Assembly: GCA_017303555.1 (NCBI GenBank)
Contig: JAFLCN010000009.1
Coordinates: 1 to 64,000, forward strand
Length of the DNA stretch: 64,000 nt
Reading direction: 5' to 3'
Source: Planctomycetota bacterium
GTDB taxonomy: Bacteria > Planctomycetota > Phycisphaerae > Phycisphaerales > UBA1924
Of this stretch, positions 63,325 to 64,000 are shown piece by piece (the stretch's first letter is position 1; the number at the start of each line of letters is the position of its first letter). The notes below the pieces were generated by a model. It was not told the DNA's origin. It saw nothing but the letters and a program-made list of their open reading frames with translations, and searched no databases. The translations under genes and the position numbers were made by a program.

Positions 63325-64000
63325 ATGCAAAAGTCGTTGCTGTGTTGGTCTGCCGTCGCGGTCGGGTTCGCCTCGATCGCTCGCGGCCAGGTTTTCGATG
63401 GCCGCGCTCAGTTTTCGACGACGACAAACCCGGCTGGCGCCTGGTCCTACGGCTGGCAACCGGCGGTCGATGCGGGGTTTACGCTCTTGACGCACCAGAC
63501 CGTTGTTGGTGGGGGCGCTTGCTTCTGGGATCTGCCCGGTTCGCCGCCTTCGATTGGCAAGAACATCAGCGACCATCCGATCCTGATCGCCGACAACCCG
63601 GTCGTGCCGGCGGGCGTGACCATGTTCCACCCCGGACCGAACAACCAGCGGGGCGTGGTGCGGTGGACTGCGCCCGGAGCGGGCTCGGCGGATGTATTCA
63701 TTCATGTCGGCGGCGTCGCCATCGACCCGGAGTTTGCCAGCACCGATGTGGCGATTCTTCTGAATGGCTCCATTCTCGCGGCAAGCTCCAACTACAACAA
63801 CGCGTTCACGTACTCGTTCTACCAGCGCGTCGAAGTTCTGCCGGGAAGCACGATCGATCTGTCGCAGGGCTTTGGCACGAACGGCTCGTACCTCAACGAT
63901 TCGACGGCCTTTCGCTTCACGGTGGTTCTGAATCAGTGCATCGCGGATCTCAACGCCGACGGCGTCGTGGATGACTCCGATTTCGCCGTCTTTGCTCCCG
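63325..64000 (+). CDS. secreted dockerin-tagged protein, runs off window
   Basis: ATG 63325, with AAGGA about 9 bases upstream; 225 codons are visible. Signal peptide MQKSLLCWSAVAVGFASIAR-GQ. The body is one beta-sandwich (NNQRGVVRWTAPGAGSADVF, VAILLNGSILAASSNYNNAF, YQRVEVLPGSTIDLSQGFGT), resembling the domain of secreted PEP-CTERM-type proteins. The visible end CIADLNADGVVDDSDFAVFA is the first EF-hand of the same module carried by the genes on its left. The stop lies beyond position 64000. Confidence 0.85.
   Translation, partial: MQKSLLCWSAVAVGFASIARGQVFDGRAQFSTTTNPAGAWSYGWQPAVDAGFTLLTHQTVVGGGACFWDLPGSPPSIGKNISDHPILIADNPVVPAGVTMFHPGPNNQRGVVRWTAPGAGSADVFIHVGGVAIDPEFASTDVAILLNGSILAASSNYNNAFTYSFYQRVEVLPGSTIDLSQGFGTNGSYLNDSTAFRFTVVLNQCIADLNADGVVDDSDFAVFAP

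Noticed and set aside
25804..64000. Cellulosome locus
   Set aside because: No cohesin or scaffoldin is recognisable and only one glycoside hydrolase is present; dockerin-like tags alone do not make a cellulosome.

Overview
The window is high-GC bacterial DNA. The best match is a planctomycete, probably class Phycisphaerae. This is inferred from family content: many secreted proteins ending in paired dockerin/EF-hand modules, a pseudopilin with the FTLVELLVVIAIIAVL-type N-terminus, and an ECF sigma factor directly followed by a Ser/Thr kinase. No rRNA, tRNA or CRISPR array was found.

Left part (1-25,200) is housekeeping and accessory genes. The left edge is an insertion-sequence end (IS1182-like transposase start plus a terminal repeat) that interrupts an RHS/YD-repeat gene. 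An ABC ATPase, a Nudix hydrolase and ParB follow. Next come a small helix-turn-helix-like protein with a strong terminator, then a type I restriction-modification locus ordered hsdR-hsdS-[HEPN protein]-hsdM. The HEPN gene carries an RxxxxH motif typical of RNases in defence systems. Downstream are a repeat-rich stretch, a membrane coiled-coil protein with a BRCT-like end, MutM/Fpg, a zinc-ribbon membrane protein, TadA, TatC, an ECF sigma factor, a probable membrane anti-sigma factor, a secreted PDZ protein and a pseudopilin. Several families of short palindromic or arm-like repeats lie between these genes. One family has entered coding sequence, in frame in hsdR and as the last codons of tadA.

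Right part (25,800-64,000) is dominated by 15 secreted proteins, ten of them consecutive on the minus strand. Every complete one ends at an almost identical C-terminal module: two EF-hand loops of the form DxNxDxxVDDxDF, usually each bracketed by cysteines, ending in LxCP. The N-terminal parts are unrelated: two 744-residue paralogues, endonuclease I, giant beta-repeat proteins, a jelly-roll-like protein, a HAF-repeat propeller, a GHSRG hydrolase, a PQQ-type sugar dehydrogenase, a GH13 amylase and a triple-repeat protein. No cohesin is recognisable. The shared module therefore looks like a common sorting or attachment tag for a surface/exoprotein set. An ECF sigma-kinase pair sits inside this region.

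The right end holds dihydrolipoamide dehydrogenase (lpd). Directly behind it is a DUF4160-DUF2442 pair, and behind that a second, diverged copy of the lpd 3' end. The pair is thus flanked by direct copies of the lpd tail, as expected for an insertion that replaces a gene's 3' end. The last gene, another dockerin-tagged secreted protein, runs off the window.
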